The notes under the pieces: model-generated
What the model was told of the DNA's origin: nothing
The model's database searches: none
The model's input: the letters and a program-made list of their open reading frames with translations, nothing else
Translations under genes and position numbers: made by a program
DNA from: Lantana camara
Lineage: Eukaryota > Streptophyta > Magnoliopsida > Lamiales > Verbenaceae
Assembly: GCA_037501455.1 (NCBI GenBank)
Contig: CM074861.1
Span: forward strand, 97,379,001 to 97,443,000
Reading direction: 5' to 3'
Length of the DNA: 64,000 bases
Part shown: positions 1 to 10,750 of the stretch, piece after piece
Position numbering within the stretch: position 1 is the first letter of the stretch
How the letters are laid out: every line of letters starts with the position of its first letter

Positions 1-1745
1 AGGCTGAGACTCCAAAGTCTTCAAAACCCATCGACATTTTTGAAGTATTTGACTCTAGGAATGTAGCATTTCTTGTTCTTGCCTTTTCTACTGCTAAGGC
101 GAGTGCGATGGCCGAGTCATATGCCCACAGACAAAAAAAATCCAAATCTAGGCTAAGAGCTGTCGGGTTGTTCTGCTGAAGCTTTTGCCTGTATCTGAAT
201 TTAAAGTTGTCGAGCTCTTTCGTTTTAGCAATATAAGGTTTCACACCTAATACTCCAAGCATGGACTCAATGGAAGAAGGAGCCATTGAATTTAATTCAT
301 TTGCGATGCCATCTGTTGTTATCCATGCATAATCTGCAGTCATCATTCCTAGCTGATATGCTTTAGTGAACAAGCGAGAAGCGAGCCCATTTAGCATGTG
401 GACAACAAAAACTCTTGTTTGCATTGTCATCAGCTTGTAGAGCTCTTCAACAATTTCATCATCTGTAGCTAATGGTGGAAGGATACTCCTGTAAGGTACA
501 CGGGCATTTATTGTTTCCAATGCATCAGTTAGATATGGTATAATCCCTTCCCCAAACTCATTATCCACATAAATGGGCACAACTTCTCCCCATCCAAAGG
601 CTTGTACTATAGCAATTATGGCCTCTACTTGGTAAGAGTCTTTAAGAGCTGCCCGAATGAAGTATGGACTTCGAATTGATGCGAGAGAAGGGCTTGTGGC
701 TGAAAACGTGATAATAGGTACGTGAGCTTTGTCTCCAAGTCGTATTACGAAATTTGCCTGATCTGAGGACGAGGGACCTATGATGGCTTGCAGCCTTGCA
801 CTATAGAGCTGCATTTCATATGTAAGGAGATTCAGTCAATTTTGTGAGGTACCAGATGAAACTATGCAAAACACACTTCACTATACTGCTCCCATTAGAA
901 TATGCCCTTCATTCGTCATCTTTAGCATTATTCTTCTAGTTACAGTTTTGATACTTTCTATATACATTTCACATAGTTTTGTGGAGTCTGTTTTGATGGT
1001 GAGGGGTTCTCATGATTTTAATTATATTTGGTACTCCTATTCTTGTGTTTCTAGGTTTTTATAGTCTTCAAGTCATAGTATTGAAACTAATAATGAAAAT
1101 GTGTACATTAGCACCAGTAGGCTGTCTTGTGAGGAACATACCAGAAAAGTTGCTTAAAGTTCCAAATAATCTTTCAATCATGACCTAGATAATAGGTTTC
1201 TTTCCATATTCGGTAATTCTAACCCGAAGTTGGTTCGGCCAAACCAATGTAACGAAACGAGGACCTATTGTTTAACACTTGTCGAATGGTTGGTGTAAAG
1301 TTTTGAGCAAATGACAAAATCAAATAACAAGTGTAATATACTTGTTTGTATTGTTAGTTGGGTTCAACCGAGTCGGGTTTGGGTTATAATGTTCCATTTT
1401 ACTTTTAGAAAGAAGCAAAGCCTAGTCTTGTGGTTGATAATGAGGCAATTATAGTTTCTTTTTAAAAGAAGCTGACTTAAGAAGTAACAGAGATTGTAGC
1501 TTAACTGATGCCAATAATAGCCTATTAGTGTCGGCCACATGCTAATCTTGATATCATCGAGCTCTGTGCGTCTCACTGTCTGCGCACGCGCACGCATGTG
1601 TGTGAGAGAGAGTACCTGCTTCAGCTGCACCAACAACATCGCTTTGGGAGTCCCTGTTATAGAGAACAATTCTGGTCTTGTAACGTTCATGGGTGGTGTA
1701 GAAATCCGAAAGTGCCATATTAATGCAGTTCAACCCCATCCGTCC
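1..1745 (-). pseudogene. Glutamate receptor-like (GLR clade 2 type) gene, 5'-truncated, runs off the left edge
   Basis: On the minus strand 808 to 1 is one open exon that reads like the periplasmic-binding (ANF receptor) half of plant GLR ion channels: QAIIGPSSSDQA, TFSATSPSLASIRSPYF, GWGEVVPIYVDNEFGEGI, and CLWAYDSAIALALAVEKA near the edge. A second exon, 1739 to 1616, carries the usual N-terminal motif INMALSDFYTTH plus RDSQSDVVGAAEA and ends at a GTACTC donor. Upstream of about 1745 the sequence stops looking like GLR and becomes PPD5 intron sequence, so the signal peptide and true start are missing. The donor at 1616 and the only obvious acceptor (809-810) leave incompatible phases and create a stop. 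I infer a truncated, probably non-functional copy, although the 808-nt exon itself has no stop. Plant GLRs are plasma-membrane cation channels gated by amino acids. The channel domain would lie outside the window. Confidence 0.8.
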
Positions 1746-1924
1746 ATGTACCTATTAATGTTTGAAGTTTAGTGGTTATATACTTTCACAGGTTCTTTAA
1801 GGTGATAAATGGTTGAGAGTTTCACTTTCACATTATGTATTAATCTTGAACTTGTTCTTTCAATGTGAGATGTATTGCTTCTGAGTAGGTTTCTTGAATC
1901 TGGATTTGAGATGGATATAGCCTA

Positions 1925-2746
1925 TGTTGAGAAATGGGAGAAATGGGATCAGAATGACACGGGTAGTCCCTGTCCTTAAAGTGTTAATCGCCCCTACTCT
2001 CTGAGTTTGCTAAAGGTTGCAGACGATTTACTTTTAGGATATATGTCAAGCTGGAAAGAGATGAATTCAGACAATAGCAATTTGCCAGAATTCAGGTGAG
2101 TTTTGCTGTGTATGTTTCAGGTGAGGGAAGGAGCTATTTATAGCTCTCAAGTGTTGGCCAAAAATAAAACTGCAGTAGGAATATTGAATGGATTAATTTC
2201 AGGTGTAATGACCTGAAATTCAATCCCAATGAATGCCCACTACTCAGCTGTTACAGATGCCAACGGACTGATTGGATGTATCTGGACATTGGTTCAAAAG
2301 TCTAAACTTTTGGACTGGACTAGGCCGGCTCTGGCTCAAAAAGTAAGGCTCTGGGCTCGGAGGCGACCAAGCTCCAAGCTCCAAGCGACGATGCGCACGT
2401 GCGAAGTGCAAAGTGCGCCATCAAACGCCACATTCGCCCATGCCCGGCCCCGGCCCCGGTCCCGTGCCCGTGCGCGCGCGCGTGCGCGGGCGGTGCACCG
2501 CACCGCGAGTGAGCCCATTAGTCCTCTCTTGGGTCTCATAATTTAATAACACATACAGCATTATAATATATAAAGCTGCCTACTTAGTGTTATTTTTCCA
2601 ATGTGGGACACAAAAACCAATGCACATTTTTCCAAACAACTCTTGATATGCCTTTGCATAATTATTGATTAATTCTCCGACAATTAATCATATATATATT
2701 AATTCTCCAACAATTAATTATATATAAATGCACAACATATTCAACA
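1925..2746 (-). repeat. 3' LTR of copia-1 (822 bp)
   Basis: It begins TGTTGAGAAATGGG and ends ATATTCAACA on the plus strand, which gives TG..CA termini in either orientation. It holds about 103 bp (around 2133-2237, including CTATTTATAG and AATGACCTGAAATTC) absent from the other LTR. It also has a GC-rich run of CCCGTGCC-type repeats at 2440-2500 that is longer than in the 5' LTR. Confidence 0.92.
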
Positions 2747-2760
2747 ATCCCCCACTTGTT
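2747..2760 (-). other. Polypurine tract of copia-1
   Basis: Read on the minus strand, CAAGTGGGGGAT abuts the 3' LTR start (TGTTGAATATG). A purine run at this place primes plus-strand DNA synthesis in copia elements, and this sequence has the usual copia form. Confidence 0.8.
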
Positions 2761-3280
2761 TGGAAAACTACTCTTTTGCCAGACAAGTCCCTGAAGATAT
2801 TGTCAAAGATCACATGCCTAGAGGAAGGTGTGACGAACATTGAACCTTTCCCTTAGTGTAAATAACTCAAAACTGCATCGAAGTTGACGGTGTCCGTAGA
2901 TTGAACCTCAACTCCTTCGTGATGCAATCGGAGTTATCACACGCGTGTTTTCTTTCTCATACAGCAAGCACTCCACTGCTTTGCGCTTATAAAGCCATAC
3001 GCCATATCCCATTTCATGAACCTTTAAGAGAGTAAACCACAACTCTCTATAAGAAGCGGCTTCACTTCTTATTCATATAGGCAAAATGTTTCTCGAGCAC
3101 TAGTTACATTAGTGCAGCATTTTGTTAAGAGCATAGCTCAACCTTGTCACTTTGCAACTCACTGAGCTATCTTTTACTACATATGAGACCACTTTGATAG
3201 CTTTAACCAACTCGTGACTTGTTTTTCCCTTTGAACCTTTAACCAGGGGTAACCTAGATTATAGGTAGGGTTACCATCAC

Positions 3281-6200
3281 TTAAGGTTCGGGTGGTTTAA
3301 GTCCCATATCTCTAGTAGTTGTAGCTACTAAGTCTCTCGTCAGAGGCTTAGTAAATGGATCAGCCAAATTCTTATTTGACCTCACATAGACAATTGTTAT
3401 GATACCATCTTGTATCAATTGTCTCACAAATGCATGTCTAAGACCAATATGTCTAGACTTACCATTATAGGTACCACTATACGCTTTTGTAAGCGTAGCT
3501 TCGCTGTCACAATACAACGAAATTGGAGGCATTGGACTCGACCATAGATCTATGTCTAACAACATATTTCTAATCCAATCAGCCTCTTGTCCAGCTTGTG
3601 CCAAAGCTATGAACTCAGATTCCATGGTAGAGTGAGAGATTATTGTCTGTTTCTTGCTTGCCCAAGAAACAGCCCCACCGGCAAGAGTGAAAACCCACCC
3701 ACTTGTGGATTTATTATCTCCCACACTAGTTATCCAACTCGCGTCTGAGTACCCTTCCAACACACTAGGGAATTTGTTATAGAACAAACTAAAGCTAATA
3801 GTTCTCTTAAGGTACCCAAGTACCCTACTAATAGCTTTCCAATGATCAGCATTGGGACTGCTCGTGTATCTGCTAAGTTTTGAAACTGCAAATGAAATAT
3901 CTGGTCTAGTGCAATGCATTGCGTACATAAGGCTTCCAATGGCACTTGCATACTCAAGCTGTGCAATAGCTCTACCAGTATTTTCTTTAAGTTTCAGTCC
4001 ATTGTCAAATGGAGTATTCACCTCCTTGATCTCGAGGTGATTAAACTTAGTCAGAACTTTCTCAATATAATGAGATTGGTTTAGTGAAAAACCCCCACTA
4101 TGTTTTTTAACTTTAACGCCTAAAATGGCATCTACTTCACCTAAGTCTTTCATCTTAAAGACCGAGGATAGATACTTTTTAGTTTCGTTTACTCCAATCA
4201 TATTCGTTCCGATGATCAACATATCATCGACATATAGACAGACTATCACCATATAGTCAGCCGTACTTTTGGAGTAAATGCACCTGTCAGCACTGTTATA
4301 CTTGAATCCGAATTTCAAGATAGCAGTGTCAAACTTCTCGTGCCACTGTTTTGGTGCTTGTTTTAGACCATACAGGGATTTGACTAACTTACACACTTTA
4401 TTTTCTGTTCCCGGTGCTATAAAACCCTCAGGTTGTTCCATATAGATTTCTTCTTTTAAATTTCCATTTAAGAATGCTGTCTTTACGTCCATTTGATGAA
4501 CAAACAGATCGTAAAGAGAGGCTAAAGCAAGAAGAATTCTAATGGACGCAACTCGAGCCACCGGTGCGTAAGTGTCAAAGTAGTCAATCCCTTCTACTTG
4601 TCTAAATCCTTTGGCCACTAATCTAGCTTTAAAAGCTGAGATAGTGCCATCAGTGTTTCGTTTTCTTCTAAATACCCACTTGCACCCAATGGGTTTAGAA
4701 CCACGAGGTAAGTCTGCTAATACCCAAGTATTATTACCCAAGATTGAATCCATTTCATCGTTTACAGCTTCCTTCCAAAAAGAAGCATCTCGAGAAGCCA
4801 TAGCTTCTGAAAATGTTTTAGGATCCGTCTCAAGTGAAAATACATATGGTATTTCACTTACCATTTTATTATCTTGGTCCCCCTCCACCAAGAATAATAA
4901 AGCATCAGAAGAGATAAAGTCTTTATCTAAACTTTTCTCTTTTCTTGGTCTAGTACTCCTTCTAGGCTCAACTTGTTGTTTAGGAACATCGTTTTCCACA
5001 ACCGGCCTTATAGGACCTCTAGGCTCAATTTGGAGTGGCACAGATTCGTTTCCAACATCTTTTGAAAACGTATTTTCGAAGAATTCCACGTCCCTGGATT
5101 CAGTTATCACGTTAGACTCCAAATCGAGAAGTCTATAGGCCTTGCTATTAAGGGCATATCCAACGAATACACTTTTAATAGCTCTAGCCCCTAACTTAGT
5201 CCGTTTAGGATCAGGAACCCGAAAGTAAGCCACACACCCCCACACTTTGAAATAACTTATGTTGGGTTTTCTGCCTTTCCATATTTCATAGGGACTAGAC
5301 TTCACAACAGTACTAGGCATCCTATTTAGAATATGGCACGCAGACAGAAGGGCTTCACCCCACAAGTTTTGAGGTAAATTTGCATGATTTAACATGCAAT
5401 TTATCATATCCAGAAAGGTACGATTTTTCCTTTCAGCTACACCGTTCTGCTGGGGTGTATAACCGGTAGTTGTTTGATGTATGATACCACTTTCTTCGCA
5501 AAGTGTATCAAAGGCATTCAAACAGTATTCCATGTCTCGATCAGAACGTAAAACCTTAATCTTCTTCTCAAGTTGGGTTTCTACTTCTGATTTGTATTTT
5601 ACGAAAGAACTAAGAGCTTCATCTTTAGTTCTTAACAAATACACATAGCAAAAACGACTAGCATCATCAATAAAAGTAATAAAATACCTTTTACCACCTC
5701 TAGTTAAAATTCCATTTAACTCACAAATATCAGTATGAATTAAATCTAATATTTGTGATTCTCTTTTAACACTTGGAAAAGGCTTTCTTACAATTTTTGA
5801 TTTTGCACATATTTCACACTTATCAAGTTCGTTTTTACCAATATCAATTAATCCCATTGCATGCATATTTTTCAAATTCTTTGCACTAACATGTCCTAAT
5901 CGACTATGCCATAAAGAAATTGAAGAAATCATATAAGCAGAAGCAGAAATTATATTATTGATAGACATCTTATACATCCCATTACAAGCATAGCCTTTTC
6001 CAACAAATTCACCATTTTTCATGATGATGACTTTGCCAGACTCAACAGAAATTTTAAAACCTTTCTTATCTAACAAATCAACAGAAATTAAACTTTTCCT
6101 AACATCTGGTACAAACAAGACATTAATCAAAGTTAATTTCTTTCCGGAGGTAAAGTTGAGTTCGACAGATCCTTTGCCTCCAACACTGGCTTTGGAGTTG

Positions 6201-7378
6201 TTTCCCATCTGAACCTCTTGCCCAACAGTTTCTTCAAAGGTCTTGAAAAGCCTTCGATCGTTGCAAATGTGAACTGTAGCTCCAGAATCTAACCACCAGC
6301 CAGAAAGTTCATTTGCCATGTTGATTTCAGAAATCATAGCCACATCGAGGCTAAGATCAGTCACCATGGCAACTAGGTTCTCCTCAACCATATTTGCAAC
6401 TCCGGATCCACTCTTCCGTTGTGGGCATTCTCTCGTACAATGTCCTGTTTCTCCACAAACATGACACTTGCCTTTTCTTTTGTTAGCAGCATTAGAAGGT
6501 TTAGGCTTCTGTATGATTTTCTTAAATTGTCCAGAATTCTTTTTAACACCAAAATGTTTCTTTTTAGAAGAATTTCCAGATTCAACAAAATTCACACTCG
6601 ATTGTCCTTGAACCAAATTCTTTCCATCGCGTTTCCGAGCCTCCTCTTCAATACGCAGATGTTTTTGAATTTGTTCCAAGGACAAATCCTCAGATTTATG
6701 CATCAAACGCTTTGCATAATCTTTCCAGGCTAGAGGAAGTTTTGCAATGATTGCACCAACCTGGAATGTTTCTGGAAGGACAATTTTAACCATCCTGAGT
6801 TTATTAACGATTACCTGGAGCTCATGCACTTGCTCCAGAATCGGTTTGTTGTCAACCATCTTGAAATCCAAATATTTAGAAACTAAATATTTGTTAGTAC
6901 CTTCTTCCTCAGCCTTGTATTTGTATTCCAAGGCCTCCCAAAGCTCTCTAGGCGACTTCACGTTTGTGTATAGATCATACAGCCTGTCAGAAAGTGTGTT
7001 GAGGATGTGACCACAAGCCAACTCTTCGTCTTCAGCCCTTTTCCTCCTTTGCTGTTGAAGAGTCTCCACAATCTCTTGGTGGATCTGCATAGCATTCCTG
7101 GAAGGACCTGTTGCTGTGTTGGGAGGAGCAGCAACTCCTGTTGCCGGAGGATTGGCAGGAGGAGCACCACCAGCTTCAGTGGTTGGTGGATCCAAATCAA
7201 CAGGCTGCTGGGGAGCAGGAGGATCTTCTGGAATAGGTGGCAGGCTGGGATCCAGAACATAAGCCAGCTTCAAAACGGTAAGCAGGAACTTCATTTTGTC
7301 TTGCCAGCGGCTGAAATTGTTTCCATCGAAGCGATCCAATTTCTGCTGGTTCATGATGCGGAAGGATTCTGATTCCAT
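3281..7378 (-). CDS. Copia gag-pol polyprotein, intact (about 1365 aa)
   Basis: A single uninterrupted frame starts at the ATG at 7378-7376 ([12 protein letters not shown]). A GTG two codons upstream also lies in frame. The domains appear in copia order. Gag occupies about the first 300 residues and contains a proline-rich insert. It is followed by a CCHC zinc knuckle ([14 protein letters not shown]), an aspartic protease ([14 protein letters not shown]), and an integrase with GAG-pre domain ([12 protein letters not shown]) and core ([22 protein letters not shown]). The reverse transcriptase shows [20 protein letters not shown] and [11 protein letters not shown], and RNase H shows GYSDASW, STMESEF and ADPFTKPL. 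All catalytic signatures look present. One oddity is SDRDMEY in the integrase where GG usually precedes E-Y/F. The length is normal for a single-ORF copia. The product would package, copy and integrate the element's own RNA. Confidence 0.95.
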   Translation of the reverse strand: MESESFRIMNQQKLDRFDGNNFSRWQDKMKFLLTVLKLAYVLDPSLPPIPEDPPAPQQPVDLDPPTTEAGGAPPANPPATGVAAPPNTATGPSRNAMQIHQEIVETLQQQRRKRAEDEELACGHILNTLSDRLYDLYTNVKSPRELWEALEYKYKAEEEGTNKYLVSKYLDFKMVDNKPILEQVHELQVIVNKLRMVKIVLPETFQVGAIIAKLPLAWKDYAKRLMHKSEDLSLEQIQKHLRIEEEARKRDGKNLVQGQSSVNFVESGNSSKKKHFGVKKNSGQFKKIIQKPKPSNAANKRKGKCHVCGETGHCTRECPQRKSGSGVANMVEENLVAMVTDLSLDVAMISEINMANELSGWWLDSGATVHICNDRRLFKTFEETVGQEVQMGNNSKASVGGKGSVELNFTSGKKLTLINVLFVPDVRKSLISVDLLDKKGFKISVESGKVIIMKNGEFVGKGYACNGMYKMSINNIISASAYMISSISLWHSRLGHVSAKNLKNMHAMGLIDIGKNELDKCEICAKSKIVRKPFPSVKRESQILDLIHTDICELNGILTRGGKRYFITFIDDASRFCYVYLLRTKDEALSSFVKYKSEVETQLEKKIKVLRSDRDMEYCLNAFDTLCEESGIIHQTTTGYTPQQNGVAERKNRTFLDMINCMLNHANLPQNLWGEALLSACHILNRMPSTVVKSSPYEIWKGRKPNISYFKVWGCVAYFRVPDPKRTKLGARAIKSVFVGYALNSKAYRLLDLESNVITESRDVEFFENTFSKDVGNESVPLQIEPRGPIRPVVENDVPKQQVEPRRSTRPRKEKSLDKDFISSDALLFLVEGDQDNKMVSEIPYVFSLETDPKTFSEAMASRDASFWKEAVNDEMDSILGNNTWVLADLPRGSKPIGCKWVFRRKRNTDGTISAFKARLVAKGFRQVEGIDYFDTYAPVARVASIRILLALASLYDLFVHQMDVKTAFLNGNLKEEIYMEQPEGFIAPGTENKVCKLVKSLYGLKQAPKQWHEKFDTAILKFGFKYNSADRCIYSKSTADYMVIVCLYVDDMLIIGTNMIGVNETKKYLSSVFKMKDLGEVDAILGVKVKKHSGGFSLNQSHYIEKVLTKFNHLEIKEVNTPFDNGLKLKENTGRAIAQLEYASAIGSLMYAMHCTRPDISFAVSKLSRYTSSPNADHWKAISRVLGYLKRTISFSLFYNKFPSVLEGYSDASWITSVGDNKSTSGWVFTLAGGAVSWASKKQTIISHSTMESEFIALAQAGQEADWIRNMLLDIDLWSSPMPPISLYCDSEATLTKAYSGTYNGKSRHIGLRHAFVRQLIQDGIITIVYVRSNKNLADPFTKPLTRDLVATTTRDMGLKPPEP

Positions 7379-7387
7379 CTTCACACA

Positions 7388-7467
7388 ATTAACACTTTAA
7401 GATTGTTGAGAAATGGGAGAAATGGGATCAGAATGACACGGGTAGTCCCTGTCCTTAAAGTGTTAAT
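7388..7467 (-). other. 14-bp inverted repeat spanning the copia-1 LTR/leader boundary
   Basis: ATTAACACTTTAAG at 7388-7401 is the exact reverse complement of CTTAAAGTGTTAAT at 7454-7467. The first copy lies where a tRNA primer-binding site should be, 2 nt after the LTR end, and the second lies within the LTR. The loop is 52 nt. The transcript could fold a 14-bp stem at the site where minus-strand DNA synthesis normally starts. Whether this has a priming role is inference. Confidence 0.75.
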
Positions 7468-8093
7468 CGCCCCTACTCTCTGAGTTTGCTAAAGGTTGCA
7501 GACGATTTACTTTTAGGATATATGTCAAGCTGGAAAGAGATGAATTCAGACAATAGCAATTTGCCAGAATTCAGGTGAGTTTTGCTGTGTATGTTTCAGG
7601 TGAGGGAAGGAGCCACTACTCAGCTGTTACAGATGCCAACGGACTGATTGGATGTATCTGGACATTGGTTCAAAAGTCTAAACTTTTGGACTGGACTAGA
7701 CCGGCTCTGGCTCAAAAAGTAAGGTTCTGGGCTCGGAGGCGAGGCTCCAAGCTCCTAGCGACGATGCGCACGTGCGAAGTGCGCCATCAAACGCCACATT
7801 CGCCCGTGCCCGTGCCCGTGCCCGTGCGCGCGCGGTGCGGTGCACCGCACCGCGAGTGAGCCCATTAGTCCTTTCTTGGGTCCCATAATTTAATAACACA
7901 TACAGCATTATAATATATAAAGCTGCCTACTTAGTGTTATTTTTCAAATGTGGGACACAAAAACCAATGCACATTTTTCCAAACAACTCTTGATATGCCT
8001 TTGCATAATTATTGATTAATTCTCCGACAATTAATCATATATATATTAATTCTCCAACAATTAATTATATATATATGCACAACATATTCAACA
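7404..8093 (-). repeat. 5' LTR of copia-1 (690 bp)
   Basis: It has the same termini as the left LTR but lacks the 103-bp block, so GGAAGGAG joins directly to CCACTACTCAG at about 7610. A TATA-like stretch (7909-7921, minus strand) could be the element's promoter. The LTR end (minus strand ...TCTCAACA) is followed by only 25 nt before the gag ATG. Confidence 0.92.
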
Positions 8094-8284
8094 ATCTATA
8101 GGAGTTAGAACTTCTAATTAAGTTTCTGATGAAAATCAAACTTAGATTGTTGCTTCCTTAATGCTGTTTTGCATCATTTGAACAGAGCATGATGCATTTG
8201 AATGATAGTAAACTGAGCTGCATAAGCATATTATGCAACTGTTGTGGAATTCCCGCTTTCGTTACTGATTAAGTTTTGTTATTT

Positions 8285-8596
8285 GGGGTGATTACAGAGC
8301 ATATTCTGAGGTTCGACCTAATTACTCAAACTTCCCTTATGGTTTGATAAATTACAAGAGCTTCCCCGGCACACCTAAGATTTGGTCCAACGCATGCTAT
8401 TATAGTCATGGATATAAAAAAGAATGCTTATCAATAAGTGTCGAGGGCCAAGTAAGGCATTCATAAAAATGCAGAGATGATGCGATCAAAATTATCGATC
8501 CAGATGTAATATACATTGATTTTTGTAGTTCCTCAAGCCTCAGGAGAAGATTGTGTAACTAGGCCAAATGTCAGGGTTAGTCTGTGTAATTATCCC
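8285..8596. repeat. Dispersed MITE-like repeat, copy 1 (CTTCCCC family)
   Basis: It starts GGGGTGATTACAGAG and ends GTGTAATTATCCC, so the ends are imperfect inverted repeats. Inside are AATTACTCAAACTTCCC and ATAAATTACAAGAGCTTCCCC, two blocks that recur in the other copies. It lies in the PPD5-derived fragment and corresponds to the copy at 17040-17286, so it was duplicated with that fragment. Confidence 0.6.
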
Positions 8597-8743
8597 TTTT
8601 TATTTATGGGAGAAACTTCAAATATCTCGAGATTTTTGTTCAACTACTTGAAGAACTTGCTTTATGAATAATGTGGATACTTTCTGGATTTTGAATTGCT
8701 GATGCTACAAGACTGTGCTGCTGAGGAAGAGTTGAAAATGGAC

Positions 8744-8872
8744 TGACGAAATTTGTTTTTTCCAGGTTATTCCTGAAAACTCTGGTAGGGGGTAGGAAAG
8801 GTGTGTTGTTACTACAGACTATCTATGATCAGGGAAGGAGACTTGCAAAGGAGAATTACAGGGATTGAAGCT
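8744..8872 (+). pseudogene. Borate-transporter (BOR-type) last-exon fragment
   Basis: On the plus strand, TTTTTTCCAG followed by an exon reading VIPENSGRG and a TAG stop (8766-8795), with its downstream sequence, closely matches the minus strand of 14490 to 14371, the last exon (VIPKNSGRV) and 3' flank of the BOR fragment there. Similarity begins near 8744, exactly where the PPD5 piece ends, and stops near GATTGAAG at 8872, where PORR-type coding sequence starts on the opposite strand. It is too short to act alone. Confidence 0.7.
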
Positions 8873-9421
8873 GTACTTCAGATCAGTCCTATCCACACTG
8901 CAATACTCTTTACAACACCAATCTCCAATTCTCAACAGCAGAACCAAACATTCCTTAAAAATCTCACTATCCTTGAACACCAAAAAAATGAGTGTTGCGT
9001 TCATTCCCATCTTGGAGGGAGAAAACATCAGAATTCCTCACAATTACAGAGTCCTCAAAGTCATCCGGCAGACCCAATTCTTTCCAGACCTTGAAAATGG
9101 CTCTAAGAGGCAGCTTTTTGGTGAGGGGCATTGATAGAAGCTTGACCAATCGGGTTACAAAGACAGTTTTCAATAGCCTCGGATTCTTCACGTACTTTTG
9201 TGAGAGCAGAGGGGGTGAGGATGCAGAAGGGCTGGAACTTAACAAAGGATGAGATCTTGTATGGAGATTACTTTAAGGAGGTTTTTGTATTCTCCATCAG
9301 TTTTTCGAAGGTTTCGGGCTCTCGAGTTGACATATTGGGCTGAGGTGGCTTTGGTTTTCGTGCGGTCGAAAGAGGTGGTGGTGGTGTTTCTTGAAGATTT
9401 GGGCCGCCATTGCAGTTTCAT
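8873..9421 (-). pseudogene. PORR-domain (organelle RNA-binding) gene, decayed and truncated
   Basis: The start is the ATG at 9421, followed by KLQWRPKSSRNTT and YVNSRARNLRKTDG, then KNLLKVISIQDLIL, as in plant PORR proteins that bind chloroplast or mitochondrial introns. A TAA follows at about 9239, where the family normally has about 45-50 more residues, so an internal deletion is inferred. Sequence resumes as QPFCILTPSA, and a 1-nt frameshift then gives LVKLLSM, LPLRAIFKVWKELGLPDDF and EDSVIVRNSDVF. Another shift leads to WCCKEYCSVDRTDLKYSFN, ending at the junction with the BOR piece. There are at least two frame breaks and the C-terminal half is absent. Upstream, 9430-9530 reads like a 5' UTR intron (GGAG|GTGAGT to AAGCAG). 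Confidence 0.8.
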
Positions 9422-9770
9422 GACCTCATCTGCTTACTATTGCACATAAAATTTGTCTCAGAAAATGAAAAATTATGCAGAATTTAACTTTCAAATATTG
9501 TTGTAAGTTTTGCTTGAATATCTTCTAGTAATGGATACTCACCTCCATAGCATTCCTCTGAATTTTTTGCGCTAGAAGAAAAAAATTATTGAGCCGTGCC
9601 CGTCAGCTTGGTAACGGCGGCGGCGGGTGACCGGAGGAAACACCGTTCAGCTAGCAGCGCTTGAAGTGTGACGGGAAGCGGCCGGCGGCGGAGGTGGTTG
9701 AAGGAGCGACAGCGCTATTGGTTGATGGAGGAATGGGGGGTTTGAGAGTCACGATTTACGAATATTGATT
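9422..9770 (-). other. Probable 5' leader of the PORR pseudogene (GC-rich)
   Basis: No protein is supported. On the minus strand a CG-rich stretch (9595-9735, many CCG/GCC triplets) is followed by a GTGAGTATCC donor near 9537 and a GTAAGCAG acceptor just before the ATG at 9421. This fits a spliced 5' UTR that came along with the PORR fragment. Confidence 0.4.
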
Positions 9771-10644
9771 ATTTTACACTTCAATAAGTATGTTCCTCTA
9801 AATTATTTAAAGGTTTTTTAAAATATTTATAAAATATAAAAATAATTTAATAATATATTAAATTGAACTAAACACTTATAAATTATTAATTTAGGGACTA
9901 AATAAATATTACATAATTACAGACCCGGGTTTTAATTTTTATAAACCAAAAAGTTAATTAAAATATATTATTAAAATAATAGTTATTAAACAAAAATTTT
10001 ATTTAAAATATTTGAATAATAAGTGAAAATATTATTAAAAAATACTACTGAAATTAGAGAGAAACATATTAAATAGAAACTTAAAATTATTGTAAATTAT
10101 ATAAAATAACTAATTATTGGCACGGGTCCAATTTTTTTTTTTTAATATGACGAAAAAATAATTAAAACATATTATTAAAATAATAGTTATCAAGCAAAAA
10201 TTTTATTTAAAATATTTGAGTAGTAAGTAAAAATATTATATAAAAGAATACTAATGAAATTAGAGAGAAACTTATTAAATAGAAAATTAAAATTATATTA
10301 AATTAAATTATATAAAATAATAAAAAAATAAAATGTATATTAAAGAATATGCGAAAAGTGCATTCCTTAAGATTAAAATAATAAAAACAATACTCTTAAA
10401 TTGTAAGATACATTCTCACATGTATAAAGAAAAATTAAATATGTTATAAATTTTGAAAGATAAAGATATCATGTGGAACCAAAATATATCATATTATTAC
10501 TTGATAATTGTTAAAATAGAATTTATTTATTAAAATATAATAAAAAATTTCTATCATGTATAATAATCAAATAATAAAAGAGAACTTTTCTCTCTAGAAG
10601 TCGTCACCTCGTTTGAGATCTGGATCTCTTTAAGTTCTTGACCT
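9771..10644. repeat. AT-rich spacer with an imperfect ~200-bp tandem duplication
   Basis: No gene is seen. About 9950-10110 and 10151-10320 share long blocks, for example ACAAAAATTTTATTTAAAA, TTAGAGAGAAAC and TTATATAAAATAA, giving two diverged tandem copies spaced about 200 bp apart. Confidence 0.6.
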
Positions 10645-10750
10645 GCCAATAGGGGTTGACCAAATGGTTTGAGGGTTCTTTCTCGAAAGCAATGACCCGG
10701 GTTCGAATCCCTCTGGCCACTTGGGGTGCATGTGTTAAAAAAAAAAAAAA
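10645..10750 (+). mobile_element. tRNA-derived SINE
   Basis: A short unit has a tRNA-like head with an A-box-like GACCAAATGGTTTGAG, a B box GGTTCGAATCC (about 10691-10701) and a poly(A) tail ending at 10750. It is flanked by TCTTGACCT (10636-10644) and TCTTGATCT (10751-10759), an 8/9 target-site duplication. The head cannot fold as a full functional tRNA because the stem arms do not pair well, so a SINE is preferred over a tRNA gene. Confidence 0.75.

Larger units (their letters stand above)
1925..8093 (-). mobile_element. Full-length Ty1/copia LTR retrotransposon (copia-1)
   Basis: Two related LTRs (1925-2746 and 7404-8093), each starting TGTTGAG and ending ATTCAACA on the plus strand, flank one long minus-strand gag-pol ORF. 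In transcription order the 5' LTR is 7404-8093, the ORF is 7378-3281, the polypurine tract is 2759-2747 and the 3' LTR is 2746-1925. The intact ORF suggests fairly recent activity, but the LTRs differ by a 103-bp indel and smaller indels. Flanking pentamers GCCTA (1920-1924) and ATCTA (8094-8098) match at only three of five positions, so there is no clean target-site duplication. No TGGTATCAGAGC-type primer site follows the 5' LTR. Confidence 0.93.
1746..8746 (+). pseudogene. Duplicated PPD5 fragment (intron 2 to start of exon 3), split by a copia element
   Basis: 1750-1924 together with 8094-8746 closely resembles 16690-17440 in intron 2 of the intact PPD5-like gene. Shared landmarks are TGTTTGAAGTTTAG, CTTGAACTTGTTCTTTCAAT, GAGATGGATATA, GCATCATTTGA and the exon 3 acceptor GCTACAAG|ACTGTGCTGCTGAGG. 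The exon copy (8712-8746) reads DCAAEEELKMD and then hits TGA at 8744-8746, where the next fragment begins. It has no promoter, first exons or remaining coding sequence, so it cannot make a protein. It is joined directly to a GLR exon on the left and a borate-transporter exon on the right. The copia element at 1925-8093 inserted later, because it divides the duplicated piece. Confidence 0.8.

Noticed and set aside
2229..2546. ORFs rich in Arg-Ala in both copia-1 LTRs
   Set aside because: They arise from GC-rich CCCGTGCC/CGCGCG repeats, are open on both strands, and differ in length between LTRs.
4611..5138. 175-codon plus-strand ORF inside copia-1
   Set aside because: It is antisense to the intact gag-pol frame and resembles no protein, so it is a shadow ORF. 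The same applies to the other plus-strand ORFs between 3850 and 7370.
1920..8098. Target-site duplication of copia-1
   Set aside because: GCCTA and ATCTA match at only three of five positions, so I do not claim a true duplication.
10655..10722. Functional tRNA gene
   Set aside because: A and B boxes are present, but the stems do not fold into a proper cloverleaf. A poly(A) tail and target duplications point to a SINE.
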